Position numbers and translations under genes: made by a program
Notes under the pieces: generated by a model
The model's input: only the letters and a program-made list of their open reading frames with translations
What the model was told of the DNA's origin: nothing
Database searches by the model: none
Part shown: positions 46,997-56,345 of the stretch, piece after piece
Layout of the letters: the number at the start of each line of letters is the position of its first letter
Position numbering within the stretch: the stretch's first letter is position 1
Assembly (NCBI RefSeq): GCF_030012175.1
Contig: NZ_JASCXW010000001.1
Location: 1-64,000, forward strand
Source of the DNA: Peloplasma aerotolerans
GTDB lineage: Bacteria > Bacillota_I > Bacilli_A > Acholeplasmatales > Acholeplasmataceae
Length of the DNA stretch: 64,000 nt
Reading direction: 5' to 3'

Positions 46997-47614
46997 ATGC
47001 GACAAAAGAAAATTAAATCAGCAACGATTGAAAACTTGGCATCAGAAGGTGTTATCGTTGAAATTCAAAAACTTAAACTGGACAATCGAAAACGATTTTT
47101 AGAAATCGGTAGTGGAAAAGGCCAGTTTATTACTGCCAAAGCTAAAGATTATCCTGATGATTTATGGATTGCCATGGAAGTTAATATCAATGTGTGTTAT
47201 CGAATCTTAGAAAAAAAGAATGAGATGCAATTAGATAATTTGATCATTGTGCATGGAGATGCACAATATTTAGAACAATATTTTGAAGCTGATTCAATTG
47301 ATGGTTTATATCTTAACTTTTCTGACCCTTGGCCAAAGAAAAGACATCATAAAAGAAGACTAACATCCCCATCATTTTTAAAACAGTATTGTAACATATT
47401 AAAACAAAATGCATTTATTCAATTTAGAACTGATCATTTAGATTTATTTCAAGACAGTTTGGAATATATTGAACCCTATTTAAATATTAAATCAGTTGAT
47501 TACGATTTAGATGAATCACCTTATATGACAGAATATGAAATCAAAAAAAGAGCGTTAGGACCTATTTATCAGCTTATTGGAGAGGTAGAAAAACATGTTG
47601 AAGAAAATTTATAA
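46997..47614 (+). CDS. trmB: tRNA (guanine-N7)-methyltransferase TrmB
   Basis: A 205-residue methyltransferase for G46 of tRNA. The SAM-binding motif is FLEIGSGKGQF, followed by NFSDPWPKKRHHKRRL, the family signature. The start at 46997 (MRQKK) fits homologues; ATGs at 46973 and 46988 are possible but the first lies in the hairpin. It overlaps the M42 peptidase gene by twenty bases. Confidence 0.95.
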   Translation: MRQKKIKSATIENLASEGVIVEIQKLKLDNRKRFLEIGSGKGQFITAKAKDYPDDLWIAMEVNINVCYRILEKKNEMQLDNLIIVHGDAQYLEQYFEADSIDGLYLNFSDPWPKKRHHKRRLTSPSFLKQYCNILKQNAFIQFRTDHLDLFQDSLEYIEPYLNIKSVDYDLDESPYMTEYEIKKRALGPIYQLIGEVEKHVEENL

Positions 47615-48653
47615 AGAGTTATTTCATTTAATGGGAACCAGTGGATACGAAAAGGAAGTTCGAACATATATGCGAAACTTTATGCAAAAATATCCAAATT
47701 ATACTGTAGAAACAGATCGCTTAGGATCTATTTTTGCTGTAAAAAAATCTAAGGTTGAAAATGCTCCTGTCGTGATGATTGCAGGACATATGGATGAAGT
47801 TGGCTTGATTGTTTGTGGGTTTACCGATTTAGGCATGTTAAAGATTCAGCCCATTGGTGGCCTAAACGGTGATGTGTTCGTATCTCAAGTTTTAAACATC
47901 CATACAAAAAATGGAGTGATTCATGGTGTTGTAGGTACGATTCCACCACACTTTAGAACAGAGCAAAGTACAGCTATTAGTGATTTAATCTTAGATATCG
48001 GTGCAAGTTCTAAAGAAGAAGCTAAAGCATTTGGTGTAGAACTTGGTGATATGGTTTTATATGATAATCCATTTAAATATACAAGAAATCCGAATCGTAT
48101 TATTTCAAAAGCAATCGATAATCGTTTTGGTTGTGGTCTAGCTTTAGAAGTGATTCAAAAGTTTCATGATGTTGACCTACCGTTTACATTAGTCAGTGGA
48201 GCAACCGTTCAAGAAGAAGTTGGCTTACGTGGTGCTGAAACTGCTGTTAACGCTTTTAATCCTGATGTTTTTCTAGCACTTGATGCATCACCAGTTAATG
48301 ATGCAATCGATAAAGATGCTTTAGGTGGATTAAATAAGGGCTTCTTATTAAGAATGTATGACCCAAGAAATGTTATGCATCAAGGCACTTTAGAGTTTTT
48401 TGTTAAACTCGCAAAAAAACATAAAATACCTCATCAACACTTTACATCGAAAGGTGGAACAGATGCAGCTAAAGCACTTGATATGGGTGCTGGTGTGATT
48501 GCTACAACGATTGGTCTACCTGCTAGATATATTCACAGTACAGCAGCGATGATGGATGTTAGAGATTTAGATGCAGCCAGAAAGATGTTATTTACTGTTC
48601 TTCGTACGTTAAATCCAGAAATAATTAAAAATTTAAAGGAGAGTAACAGATGA
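47595..48653 (+). CDS. M42 family metallo-aminopeptidase
   Basis: A 352-residue M42 peptidase (glutamyl aminopeptidase / tetrahedral aminopeptidase type). Metal ligands appear in AGHMDEVG, the KAIDNRFGC segment, VQEEVGLRGAE (catalytic Glu pair), ALDASP and a C-terminal His in RYIHS. GGAGAGG precedes ATG 47595 inside the trmB end. It trims peptides in the cytoplasm. A paralogue is encoded at 60974. It overlaps the aldo/keto reductase by four bases. Confidence 0.93.
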   Translation: MLKKIYKELFHLMGTSGYEKEVRTYMRNFMQKYPNYTVETDRLGSIFAVKKSKVENAPVVMIAGHMDEVGLIVCGFTDLGMLKIQPIGGLNGDVFVSQVLNIHTKNGVIHGVVGTIPPHFRTEQSTAISDLILDIGASSKEEAKAFGVELGDMVLYDNPFKYTRNPNRIISKAIDNRFGCGLALEVIQKFHDVDLPFTLVSGATVQEEVGLRGAETAVNAFNPDVFLALDASPVNDAIDKDALGGLNKGFLLRMYDPRNVMHQGTLEFFVKLAKKHKIPHQHFTSKGGTDAAKALDMGAGVIATTIGLPARYIHSTAAMMDVRDLDAARKMLFTVLRTLNPEIIKNLKESNR

Positions 48654-49492
48654 AAACAATTCAATTACACAATGGCGTAGAAATGCCACAATTCGGCTTA
48701 GGAACATTTAGAATGGCAGATGGAGAAAGTGCTTATGAAAGCGTGAAATACGCTTTATCATTAGGTTATAGACATATTGATACTGCACAAATGTATAAGA
48801 ATGAAGAAAGTGTCGGAGACGCGATTAGAGATTCTAAAGTTCCAAGAGAAGAAATCTTTATTACAACCAAGCAGGGTGGACACTCAACGGTTGAGAATAT
48901 GGAAAAGTTATTTGATGAATCATTAAAGAAGTTACAAACAGATTATGTTGATTTATTTTTGATTCATTGGCCAAACCATGATAAAACGATTAATCAACAA
49001 ACTTGGAAGTTTTTTGAGTCCTTATATGAGCAAAAAAAGGTTAGAGCAATCGGTGTTTCTAACTTCCAAAAACATCATTTACTAGATTTATATGAAACAG
49101 CACGCGTTAAACCGATGGTCAATCAAGTTGAATGTCATCCTGGTTTATCACAAGTTCCTTTAAAAAAATACTTAGATGAGCAAAAGATTGCTTTAGAATC
49201 TTATGGACCTTTTATGAAAGGTGGCATCTTTGAAGGTATTTGGGAAGAAGGATTAGGAAAAATTGCGAAAAAACATCATGCAACCATTCCTCAAATCGTG
49301 ATTGCTTGGGGACTAGCTAGAGGCATCATCATGATACCTAAAACTGTCACTCCAGCGCGTTTAGAAGAAAACTTTAAGGCAACCAGAATAAATTTGTCAG
49401 AAAAAGAAGTTGAAGAAATAAATAGCTTAAACCGCGGAAATAGAATTTATACAGATCCAGATAATAGTCCATGGGGAGCATATTTCGAATAG
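48650..49492 (+). CDS. Aldo/keto reductase
   Basis: A 280-residue NADPH-dependent aldo/keto reductase. The catalytic tetrad appears as DTAQMY (Asp, Tyr), ITTKQ (Lys) and LIHWPN (His); the cofactor-binding C-terminal loop includes IPKTVTPARLEEN. AAGGAGAG precedes the ATG, which overlaps the peptidase stop (ATGA). It matches the broad-specificity group that includes YtbE/YvgN of Bacillus (glyoxal reductases). A strong terminator follows. Confidence 0.93.
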   Translation: MKTIQLHNGVEMPQFGLGTFRMADGESAYESVKYALSLGYRHIDTAQMYKNEESVGDAIRDSKVPREEIFITTKQGGHSTVENMEKLFDESLKKLQTDYVDLFLIHWPNHDKTINQQTWKFFESLYEQKKVRAIGVSNFQKHHLLDLYETARVKPMVNQVECHPGLSQVPLKKYLDEQKIALESYGPFMKGGIFEGIWEEGLGKIAKKHHATIPQIVIAWGLARGIIMIPKTVTPARLEENFKATRINLSEKEVEEINSLNRGNRIYTDPDNSPWGAYFE

Positions 49493-49519
49493 TCCTAGGT
49501 TTTTAGGACTTTTTTTCTT
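49491..49519 (+). terminator. Terminator after the aldo/keto reductase
   Basis: AGTCCTA / TAGGACT hairpin followed by seven Ts. Confidence 0.9.
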
Positions 49520-49546
49520 GTGTTTTTTGATTAAAAGTATTATAAT
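49518..49546 (+). promoter_or_regulatory. Promoter of the ECF S-component / coaX unit
   Basis: TTGTGT (49518-49523), 17-base spacer, TATAAT (49541-49546). A short CCATAACTTATGG palindrome (about 49551-49563) sits in the leader. Confidence 0.55.
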
Positions 49547-49593
49547 AAAGCCATAACTTATGGGACCCTTTGTGGCCTAAAAAGGAGAAAAAA

Positions 49594-50358
49594 ATGAAAA
49601 AAAGTGATATTCAAGATTTAACGTTAACGTCGGTTTTTGCAGCAATTATTTTAGTGATGACATTCGTACCTCAAATTGGTTATATAACCATTGGAACGGT
49701 TGCCTTAACGCTGATTCATATTCCTGTACTGATTGGTGTTTTTTTATTGCCAAAGAAATATAGTTTGATTTTAGGTTTATTCTTTGGATTAGGTTCTTTA
49801 ATACGTGCAGCTACAACACCTACTGGACCGCTTGACCCTGCGTTTGTTAACCCTCTGGTTTCAGTACTTCCAAGATTACTATTTGTATTAGCAGCAATCT
49901 ATATTATTAAGTTATTTAAAGTGTTCGATGAAAAAGTGAAAAATTCAAATATTTATATTTTTGCAATTGTTACTTTAATTACATCTTTAGGTATTTACTA
50001 TGCTGGCCAAGCGATTGTAGATTTTTCTGGATGGAATCGGACTTGGGTTACGATATTGTTTTTGCTGATTAATGTCGGTTTTATTACTGGATACTATGCA
50101 TTTATTAAGAAAGATGATAACAGACGTATCTTAGTTCCATCAACCTTAATTCTAGCTACTGTCATACATACGATAGTTGTATTAACTGCTTTAGTTATCT
50201 TTGAAAGAGCATTAGTAACAACCTTAATTCCAAGTGATCAACTCTTTGGATTGATTGTGACTATTGCGGTATCTAATGGCTTAGTTGAAGCAATTTTAGC
50301 AGCATTTATTGGGACACCAATATTATTTGCCCTTGAACAAGTAAGAGAAAAAAACTAA
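49594..50358 (+). CDS. ECF transporter S component, probably for pantothenate
   Basis: A 254-residue integral membrane protein with six to seven helices. The start DLTLTSVFAAIILVMTFVP and the GTVALTLIHIPVLIG segment are typical of energy-coupling-factor S components. ATG 49594 follows AAAGGAG; an upstream GTG at 49570 has no ribosome site. The A/T module is not encoded here, so it would share a common one. Pairing with coaX, the next gene, suggests pantothenate as substrate (inference). It is longer than most S components. Confidence 0.8.
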   Translation: MKKSDIQDLTLTSVFAAIILVMTFVPQIGYITIGTVALTLIHIPVLIGVFLLPKKYSLILGLFFGLGSLIRAATTPTGPLDPAFVNPLVSVLPRLLFVLAAIYIIKLFKVFDEKVKNSNIYIFAIVTLITSLGIYYAGQAIVDFSGWNRTWVTILFLLINVGFITGYYAFIKKDDNRRILVPSTLILATVIHTIVVLTALVIFERALVTTLIPSDQLFGLIVTIAVSNGLVEAILAAFIGTPILFALEQVREKN

Positions 50359-50380
50359 AACAAGAAATGAGTGATTTTTG

Positions 50381-51127
50381 ATGATTTTATTATTTGATGT
50401 AGGCAACACCAACGTATCGATTGGACTTGCTGATGATAAAGGTTTAGTTGAAACATATAGGTTAAACACTGAAGTTAACAAAACTGCAGATGAATATTAT
50501 GTATCGATGAGAGATTTGTTTGACGTTAAGTTAATTAAAGAAATAGCGATTTCATCTGTTGTTCCAAGAATTACAGAAAAACTTAAAGAAATTTCAAAGA
50601 AGTTCTTTAAAATTGATCCATTAATCATTGGTCCAGGTGTTAAAACAGGGTTAAACATAAAAACAGATCATCCAAAAGAAGTAGGTGGTGATTTGATTTG
50701 TGCAGCTGTTGCTGTAGAAGATACAAAAAACCCAACTTTAGTTGTTGACTTAGGTACAGCAATTAAATATATCTACATCAAAAATAAAACCATTTTAGGC
50801 GTCATCATTACGCCAGGTGTCGGTATTTCTATTAAAGCATTAGTGGGAAATACAGCTTTACTACCGGATATTGATATCGAAGTTCCTAAAAAAGTGTTGG
50901 GAACCAATACGATTGCATGCATGCAATCAGGGGTAACATATGGTGTTGCAGCACAAGTCGATGGTTTAGTTGAACGCGTCAGAGATGAGGTTCAAGAAGA
51001 TTTCGATTTAATCTTAACAGGAGGATTATCAGAAACGATTGCTCCTTTATGTAAACATCCATTAACTAGAGATCCTGATGTCGTCTTGAATGGATTACTT
51101 AAAATATTTAAAAGAAACGTCAATTAA
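50381..51127 (+). CDS. coaX: Type III pantothenate kinase
   Basis: A 248-residue kinase of the ASKHA fold that starts coenzyme A synthesis. Motifs: LLFDVGNTNVSIG (phosphate 1), DLGTAIKYIYI (phosphate 2), and GVGISIKALVGNTALLP. ATG 50381 is chosen (a TTG precedes it). It follows the S-component gene by 22 bases, so uptake and phosphorylation are probably coupled. A terminator follows. Confidence 0.95.
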   Translation: MILLFDVGNTNVSIGLADDKGLVETYRLNTEVNKTADEYYVSMRDLFDVKLIKEIAISSVVPRITEKLKEISKKFFKIDPLIIGPGVKTGLNIKTDHPKEVGGDLICAAVAVEDTKNPTLVVDLGTAIKYIYIKNKTILGVIITPGVGISIKALVGNTALLPDIDIEVPKKVLGTNTIACMQSGVTYGVAAQVDGLVERVRDEVQEDFDLILTGGLSETIAPLCKHPLTRDPDVVLNGLLKIFKRNVN

Positions 51128-51132
51128 TCAAT

Positions 51133-51160
51133 AAATAGCCAGAAATTTCTGGCTATTTTA
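51133..51160 (+). terminator. Terminator after coaX
   Basis: AAATAGCCAGAAA / TTTCTGGCTATTT, a perfect inverted repeat ending in Ts. Confidence 0.88.
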
Positions 51161-51196
51161 ATGTTAATTATTATATAATAACAACAGGTGGTAAAT

Positions 51197-52861
51197 ATGT
51201 CATATTTAAAAAAGTATCAATTTTGGCTTAATCAAAAAGATTTAGACCCAACATTATTGAATGAGCTGATTAGTTTAAACGAAGAGCAAATTGAAGAAGT
51301 ATTTGGAACTGACTTATCTTTTGGAACCGGTGGTTTAAGAGGTCTTTTAGGTGTAGGTTCTAATCGAGTTAATATTTATACAATTCGCAAAGCAACTTTG
51401 GGTTTTGCTAGATATATTAAAAAGAATCATATTCCAGGGAATGTTGCAATTGCATATGATAATCGCCACTTCTCAAAAGAGTTCGCAAAAGAAGCAGCAA
51501 TGGTTTTAGCAGCTCAAGGTATTGGCTCATATGTTTATCAAGATTTAAGACCAACACCGATGTTATCTTATGCTGTACGCTATTTTAAGTGTGCAGGTGG
51601 CATTATGATTACAGCTTCACATAATCCGAAATCTTATAATGGATATAAGGCTTATGATCAAACAGGTGCACAACTCAATCCTAAAGATGCTGATAGAGTT
51701 ATTGATGAGATCAATCAAGTTGATAATCCATTTGAAATTGAAACGATTGAAAATGATTTGATTCAATATATAGATCTATCGATGGATGATGTTTATTTAA
51801 ATGAAGTGAAAACCATTCAACTAAATAAGGTTGATAAACCTGTTAAGATCGTCTATTCTCCGCTTCATGGAACGGGTAAAGATATTATTCCTAAGCTGTT
51901 AAAAGATGAAGGATATCTCGTTTATCCCTATACACCTCAAATGATTGCTGATCCGAATTTTTCTAATACGGATTCATCGAATCCTGAAGAAAAAGAAGCC
52001 TATATTGGGTCGATATCCTATGCGAAAGAAATTAATGCTCCAGTTGTGATGGTAACAGATCCTGATGCAGACCGTTTAGGGATTGCAGTTTATCATGATG
52101 GTGAGTACCACTTATTAAGTGGGAATCAGACAGCTACGATTGAGCTTTATTACATTCTTACACAATTAAAAGCTCAGAATAAACTTCCCAAAAACGGATT
52201 TGTTTATACAACCAATGTAACAACAGATATGATTAAAACAATAGCAACCGATTTTAATATAGAAGTTCAAACAACATTAACTGGATTTAAATTTATAGGT
52301 GAATTGGCTGAATTGAATCAAGATAAGGGACCTTACATTTTCGGATGTGAAGAATCTTATGGTAGTTTGATTAAAGACTTTGTTAGAGATAAAGACGCTG
52401 TTCAAGCTGTTTATATGTTAGCAGAGATTGTAAACTACGTTGATGCCAAAGGTCAAACATTAATCGATTACTTAGATGAAATCTATCAAACTTATGGATA
52501 CTACTACGAATATACTGCAAGCTTTATGTTCCAAGGCTTATCGGGGATTGAAAAGATGAATCAGATGATGGATCATTATCGAAAGAACCCACCTCAAATC
52601 GAGTCTAAAAAACTTTTAGCTTATGATGATATCATTTCAAGTATTCGTTTCGAAAATGGTGTAGAAACGAAATTAGACTACCCAAAATCAAATGTACTCA
52701 AATACTACTATGAAGATAACACTTGGATAGTATTTAGACCGAGTGGTACTGAACCAAAACTTAAAGTCTATTTAGGAACCAAAGACCAATCGATGGAAAA
52801 AGCAAAAACTTTTGTTCATCAAACGAGTGATCAATTGAAAAAACAAATTGATGCACTCTAG
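51197..52861 (+). CDS. Phosphoglucomutase / phosphomannomutase
   Basis: A 554-residue alpha-D-phosphohexomutase of the PgcA/ManB type. The phosphoserine is Ser141 in TASHNPKSYNGYK, the Mg-binding loop is DPDADR, the sugar-binding loop is CEESYG, and the C-terminal phosphate site is RPSGTEPKLK. AGGTGG lies five bases before ATG 51197; an upstream GTG at 51188 is unlikely. It interconverts glucose-1-phosphate (or mannose-1-phosphate) and the 6-phosphate. It is followed closely by the aminopeptidase. Confidence 0.95.
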   Translation: MSYLKKYQFWLNQKDLDPTLLNELISLNEEQIEEVFGTDLSFGTGGLRGLLGVGSNRVNIYTIRKATLGFARYIKKNHIPGNVAIAYDNRHFSKEFAKEAAMVLAAQGIGSYVYQDLRPTPMLSYAVRYFKCAGGIMITASHNPKSYNGYKAYDQTGAQLNPKDADRVIDEINQVDNPFEIETIENDLIQYIDLSMDDVYLNEVKTIQLNKVDKPVKIVYSPLHGTGKDIIPKLLKDEGYLVYPYTPQMIADPNFSNTDSSNPEEKEAYIGSISYAKEINAPVVMVTDPDADRLGIAVYHDGEYHLLSGNQTATIELYYILTQLKAQNKLPKNGFVYTTNVTTDMIKTIATDFNIEVQTTLTGFKFIGELAELNQDKGPYIFGCEESYGSLIKDFVRDKDAVQAVYMLAEIVNYVDAKGQTLIDYLDEIYQTYGYYYEYTASFMFQGLSGIEKMNQMMDHYRKNPPQIESKKLLAYDDIISSIRFENGVETKLDYPKSNVLKYYYEDNTWIVFRPSGTEPKLKVYLGTKDQSMEKAKTFVHQTSDQLKKQIDAL

Positions 52862-52872
52862 AAAGGGAACTT

Positions 52873-54135
52873 ATGTATAAAAAAAGAAGAGAACAGTATT
52901 TAAACAAAATCGAGTCACATTCATTATCGTTATTTTTCTCAGGAAAAGCACCACAACGCTCTAATGATCAAAACTATCCTTTTTCAGTCAATAGAAATTT
53001 CTTTTACTTAACTGGTATAGATCAACAAAACGTTTGTTTGTTGGTTGCTAAAGGAGAAAAAGATGCAGCGTGTTACTTATTTATCGAAAAAGTTGATCCA
53101 GTCAAGGCATTATGGGATGGTGCAGGTCATACATTTGAAGAAGCTGCAAAGATTGCTGACCTAGAATTAAAAGATATCAAAGATATCACAACTCTAGACC
53201 AAACCATTTCACAGCTTTTATCAACTTCAAGAAGAGCACTATTTGGTTCAATCGAACAAATCTATCTTGATTTAGAAAGACAAAGCAACCTATCAGAACC
53301 AACGATTCCAATTCAATATGCACAAAAACTAAAAGAACTATATCCATTTATACAAACCAAAACAAACCAAATGATTTTAGCAGAACTTAGAATGGTTAAA
53401 GATCAAGACGAAATCGAAAAAGTTAAGCGTGCATTAGCAATCACTCAAATGGGATTAAACCAAATCATGTTTACCCTACAACCAGATAAATACGAATATC
53501 AAATACAAGCTGAATATAATTTTGTCTTAAATGCAAATCGTACCATACCATCATTTGATACAATCGCTGCATCAGGAAAAAACGCAACCGTTCTTCATTA
53601 TGTCGAAAATAAAGATCAAATTAAAAATGGTGATCTTATCTTATTTGACTTAGGTGTAGAATATGAACATTATTGTTCAGATATTACGAGAGTTTATCCT
53701 GCAAATGGTAAATTTACCAAACGACAAAAAGAAATCTATGAAGTTGTTTTAAAAGCTAATAAAGAAACAATCAAATGGTTAAAACCAGGTGTTTCTGTTC
53801 AAGAGTTTTTTGATTATGGAAAAAATATATTAATCGAAGGTGCGAAGCAACTTGGATTAATTAAAGAAGATGCAGAAATTAATAAGTATTATTATCATAG
53901 CTTAGGTCATTATCTTGGCCTAGATGTTCATGATGTTGGAAACTATAGCCTACCTATTCCAGAAGGTGCTTTAATTACCATCGAACCTGGATTGTATATT
54001 GCTGAAGAAGGTATTGGCATTCGTATTGAAGATGATGTTGTTGTTACTAGTAAAGGCTGTATTAACCTATCTAAAGACATTATTAAAGAAGTTACAGACA
54101 TTGAAGCTTTTATGACTAGCAAGAAAAATAAATAA
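52873..54135 (+). CDS. pepP: Xaa-Pro aminopeptidase (aminopeptidase P)
   Basis: A 420-residue M24B peptidase. The N-terminal creatinase-like domain (NFFYLTGIDQQNVCLLV) is followed by the pita-bread catalytic domain with metal ligands in LFDLGVEYEHYCSDITRVYP, HSLGHYLGLDVHD, TIEPGLYI and RIEDDVVV. AAAGGGAACTT precedes ATG 52873. It removes residues N-terminal to proline. A hairpin follows. Confidence 0.95.
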   Translation: MYKKRREQYLNKIESHSLSLFFSGKAPQRSNDQNYPFSVNRNFFYLTGIDQQNVCLLVAKGEKDAACYLFIEKVDPVKALWDGAGHTFEEAAKIADLELKDIKDITTLDQTISQLLSTSRRALFGSIEQIYLDLERQSNLSEPTIPIQYAQKLKELYPFIQTKTNQMILAELRMVKDQDEIEKVKRALAITQMGLNQIMFTLQPDKYEYQIQAEYNFVLNANRTIPSFDTIAASGKNATVLHYVENKDQIKNGDLILFDLGVEYEHYCSDITRVYPANGKFTKRQKEIYEVVLKANKETIKWLKPGVSVQEFFDYGKNILIEGAKQLGLIKEDAEINKYYYHSLGHYLGLDVHDVGNYSLPIPEGALITIEPGLYIAEEGIGIRIEDDVVVTSKGCINLSKDIIKEVTDIEAFMTSKKNK

Positions 54136-54140
54136 GAAAT

Positions 54141-54167
54141 CGGGAAGATGTTTTTCTTCCCTTTTCT
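54141..54167 (+). terminator. Terminator after pepP
   Basis: GGGAAGA / TCTTCCC hairpin followed by TTTTCT. Confidence 0.8.
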
Positions 54168-54189
54168 ATTCGTATAACAAGGAGGATCT

Positions 54190-54870
54190 ATGACAAAAGA
54201 AGATTATGCACATAAAATTAAGCAAATATATAAGTCAAGACCAGAATATAAAAGACTAGAGCTTATTAAAATAGCTTTGTGGATTATTTCACTTGCTAGC
54301 TTAGTTGTCGTATTATTGATGTTTCCTAATGCGATTCTACCTTATGGATTAGTCGTTATACTACCGGTTATAGGTGGTGTTGTTATTCATTTATCTCAAC
54401 TCACACAAATGAATCTTTATACCCGCAGGGTTATTTCTCCTAATCATTTAATACCTTTAAATACCTTGATGCTAAACTATATGCTCTTCGATTCAAAAAC
54501 ATATCGTTTTCAAATCATTAAATCTGGCATACCTACTCCACCTTATCAACTTGATCATTTACTCAATATTCATTTTTCTGATGAACACAAACTAGAAATA
54601 TCTGCTAGACAAATATCAATGCCAAGTGCGCTTGGCAGTCGTTCATCAGCGATTAAAATGGGTAGATATACTATTGATGAATCTGTGAAAAAGAAATATT
54701 TAAAAAGATCTTATTATGAAGTTAAGTTTAAAATTGAAACAGAAAAATCAGATATTGCATTAGAAGGTACCAAATTTGGTATTGAACAACTTAAACAAGT
54801 GATTCAACAGTTGCAAGGTCAAGATTTAGTCAAATCAAATTTAATAACCGGATCTATAGATCATAGTTAA
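54190..54870 (+). CDS. Membrane protein of unknown function
   Basis: A 226-residue protein with two adjacent membrane helices (about 25-46 and 52-72) and a beta-rich cytoplasmic part (about 85-226) with a helical C-terminus. AAGGAGGATCT precedes ATG 54190. The shape resembles small PH-like or YcxB-like membrane proteins, without a firm match. It is a single-gene unit closed by a strong terminator. Confidence 0.6.
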   Translation: MTKEDYAHKIKQIYKSRPEYKRLELIKIALWIISLASLVVVLLMFPNAILPYGLVVILPVIGGVVIHLSQLTQMNLYTRRVISPNHLIPLNTLMLNYMLFDSKTYRFQIIKSGIPTPPYQLDHLLNIHFSDEHKLEISARQISMPSALGSRSSAIKMGRYTIDESVKKKYLKRSYYEVKFKIETEKSDIALEGTKFGIEQLKQVIQQLQGQDLVKSNLITGSIDHS

Positions 54871-54893
54871 GAAGACCTTCGGGTCTTTTTTTT
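54871..54893 (+). terminator. Terminator with TTCG loop
   Basis: AAGACC-TTCG-GGTCTT hairpin followed by a T-run, directly after the stop codon at 54870. Confidence 0.92.
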
Positions 54894-54942
54894 AAAGTAA
54901 AAATGTCATGTCACATCTATCATAAGGCAGGAGGATAGATAA

Positions 54943-55569
54943 ATGAAAAAACTATTGTTTACGGTATTATGTTTGATGATGGTGTATTTGATACCGAATA
55001 CATCATATGGTGGGACTAATTATCAAAGTTATGAACATATCGTGGTTGCTAATGGAAAGCTATTAGAAGACTTTACATCGAAAGATTACACAGCTTATTA
55101 TAAAAATGTAGATAAAAGACAGTTTTCTGGTTGGAAAGTCTATAAAGTTCATTCCAATGCAAAAGCGACATATGTTTCAGAAACACTCTTTTCATATTAT
55201 AACGATGGCTATACACCGATAGACTATAAATACAAATTAGACCGCAAGGTCAACACGAAATTAGGGATATCAGCTTCTGGAACAATCGGCATTAAAAATC
55301 AAAAAGGTGCTGCTGCATTTAAAAATAATCTAGATGCTTCTTTGAAGTTATCTGCAGATTATACAAGAACATCTGAGGATAAAGAAACTTATGAAATCAG
55401 TTTAAAGGTTGATCCAGGCACTCAAGTTGATTTATATGTTTATGGTGAAGCGAAAGTTACGAATGGGGTTGCAGCTCGTTATCTTTTTTGGATAAGAACG
55501 GAACGTGGTGGTTTTGAACTCTTTTTAATTACAACACAATACCAACGACTTGAGAAAAAGCGCATATGA
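54943..55569 (+). CDS. Secreted beta-rich protein, first gene of an ABC cassette
   Basis: A 208-residue protein with a cleavable signal peptide (about 1-24, ending YGG) and no lipobox. The mature part is rich in Ser, Thr, Lys and alternating strands; a central segment (about 105-150, KLGISASGTIGIKNQ onward) has the amphipathic Ser/Thr/Gly look of beta-hairpins in pore-forming or surface-binding proteins. No named family was recognised. GGCAGGAGG precedes ATG 54943. Its end overlaps the next gene by four bases, so the four genes 54943-57563 form one unit. A secreted effector or bacteriocin-like product is one possibility. Confidence 0.6.
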   Translation: MKKLLFTVLCLMMVYLIPNTSYGGTNYQSYEHIVVANGKLLEDFTSKDYTAYYKNVDKRQFSGWKVYKVHSNAKATYVSETLFSYYNDGYTPIDYKYKLDRKVNTKLGISASGTIGIKNQKGAAAFKNNLDASLKLSADYTRTSEDKETYEISLKVDPGTQVDLYVYGEAKVTNGVAARYLFWIRTERGGFELFLITTQYQRLEKKRI

Positions 55570-56345
55570 AAAACATGATTTTTTATATAACGGTGATTAT
55601 GTTGTCTGGGTTAATGATTGTGGTGATGATGAATAACCAAGAAAAAGTATCACCAAAAGTGATTACAGTTTCTAAATCCTATGCGTACCATTATGACTCT
55701 AATCAATCGATAGAAATACCGATTTATCTTAATCAAGCAGATCATCCCTTAAGCGATTTATCAAGTTATTCTATGGTCTACATTGCTAATGAGGATGCTA
55801 CTAAAAAACTGGAGTTAGATTTAATTAAAGTGCTTGAAGGACATCATGAAAGTTACTTGAATGAAACTTACCTTTTATATACACTTATTTTTAATATGCC
55901 TTACTTAGATAATCTCTTTGAAATAGCTGACTGTTTTATCCATATAGATTTGATTAATGATGATTCATATGAACTTATGATTGGTACGTTTTCTTTATAT
56001 CACATTCAAACATCATCGAAAAACCTAGAATGGACATCACTGAGTGGCATGAAACAAGAACACTCTTTTTTATCAAGATTGAATAAAATCATTATTGAAT
56101 ATGCGACTATAACCGAAACCATTGACTATATTGAGATTAGCCCTCACATAGAAACAACATTTGAACTAAAAGACAATCAACTGATTATTTATATTGAAAA
56201 TGATAACTATTTATTAGATAATGTGCCAGTGATTATTCATTATGCGAATAACGAACAACAGGTGATTGAAAACTTTAGGTATATTATCGATTATCACATT
56301 TTAAAGGAAAGCGGAATGCTGATTAACTTATATGCCCTTAATTAA
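55566..56345 (+). CDS. Membrane-anchored extracytoplasmic protein
   Basis: A 259-residue protein with one N-terminal membrane helix (about 4-22) and a beta-rich outer domain; no lipobox and no known motif. ATGA overlap with the preceding secreted-protein gene, and fourteen bases overlap with the following ABC ATPase gene, tie it to the cassette. It could be an adaptor or immunity component of the export system. Function unknown. Confidence 0.55.
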   Translation: MKNMIFYITVIMLSGLMIVVMMNNQEKVSPKVITVSKSYAYHYDSNQSIEIPIYLNQADHPLSDLSSYSMVYIANEDATKKLELDLIKVLEGHHESYLNETYLLYTLIFNMPYLDNLFEIADCFIHIDLINDDSYELMIGTFSLYHIQTSSKNLEWTSLSGMKQEHSFLSRLNKIIIEYATITETIDYIEISPHIETTFELKDNQLIIYIENDNYLLDNVPVIIHYANNEQQVIENFRYIIDYHILKESGMLINLYALN

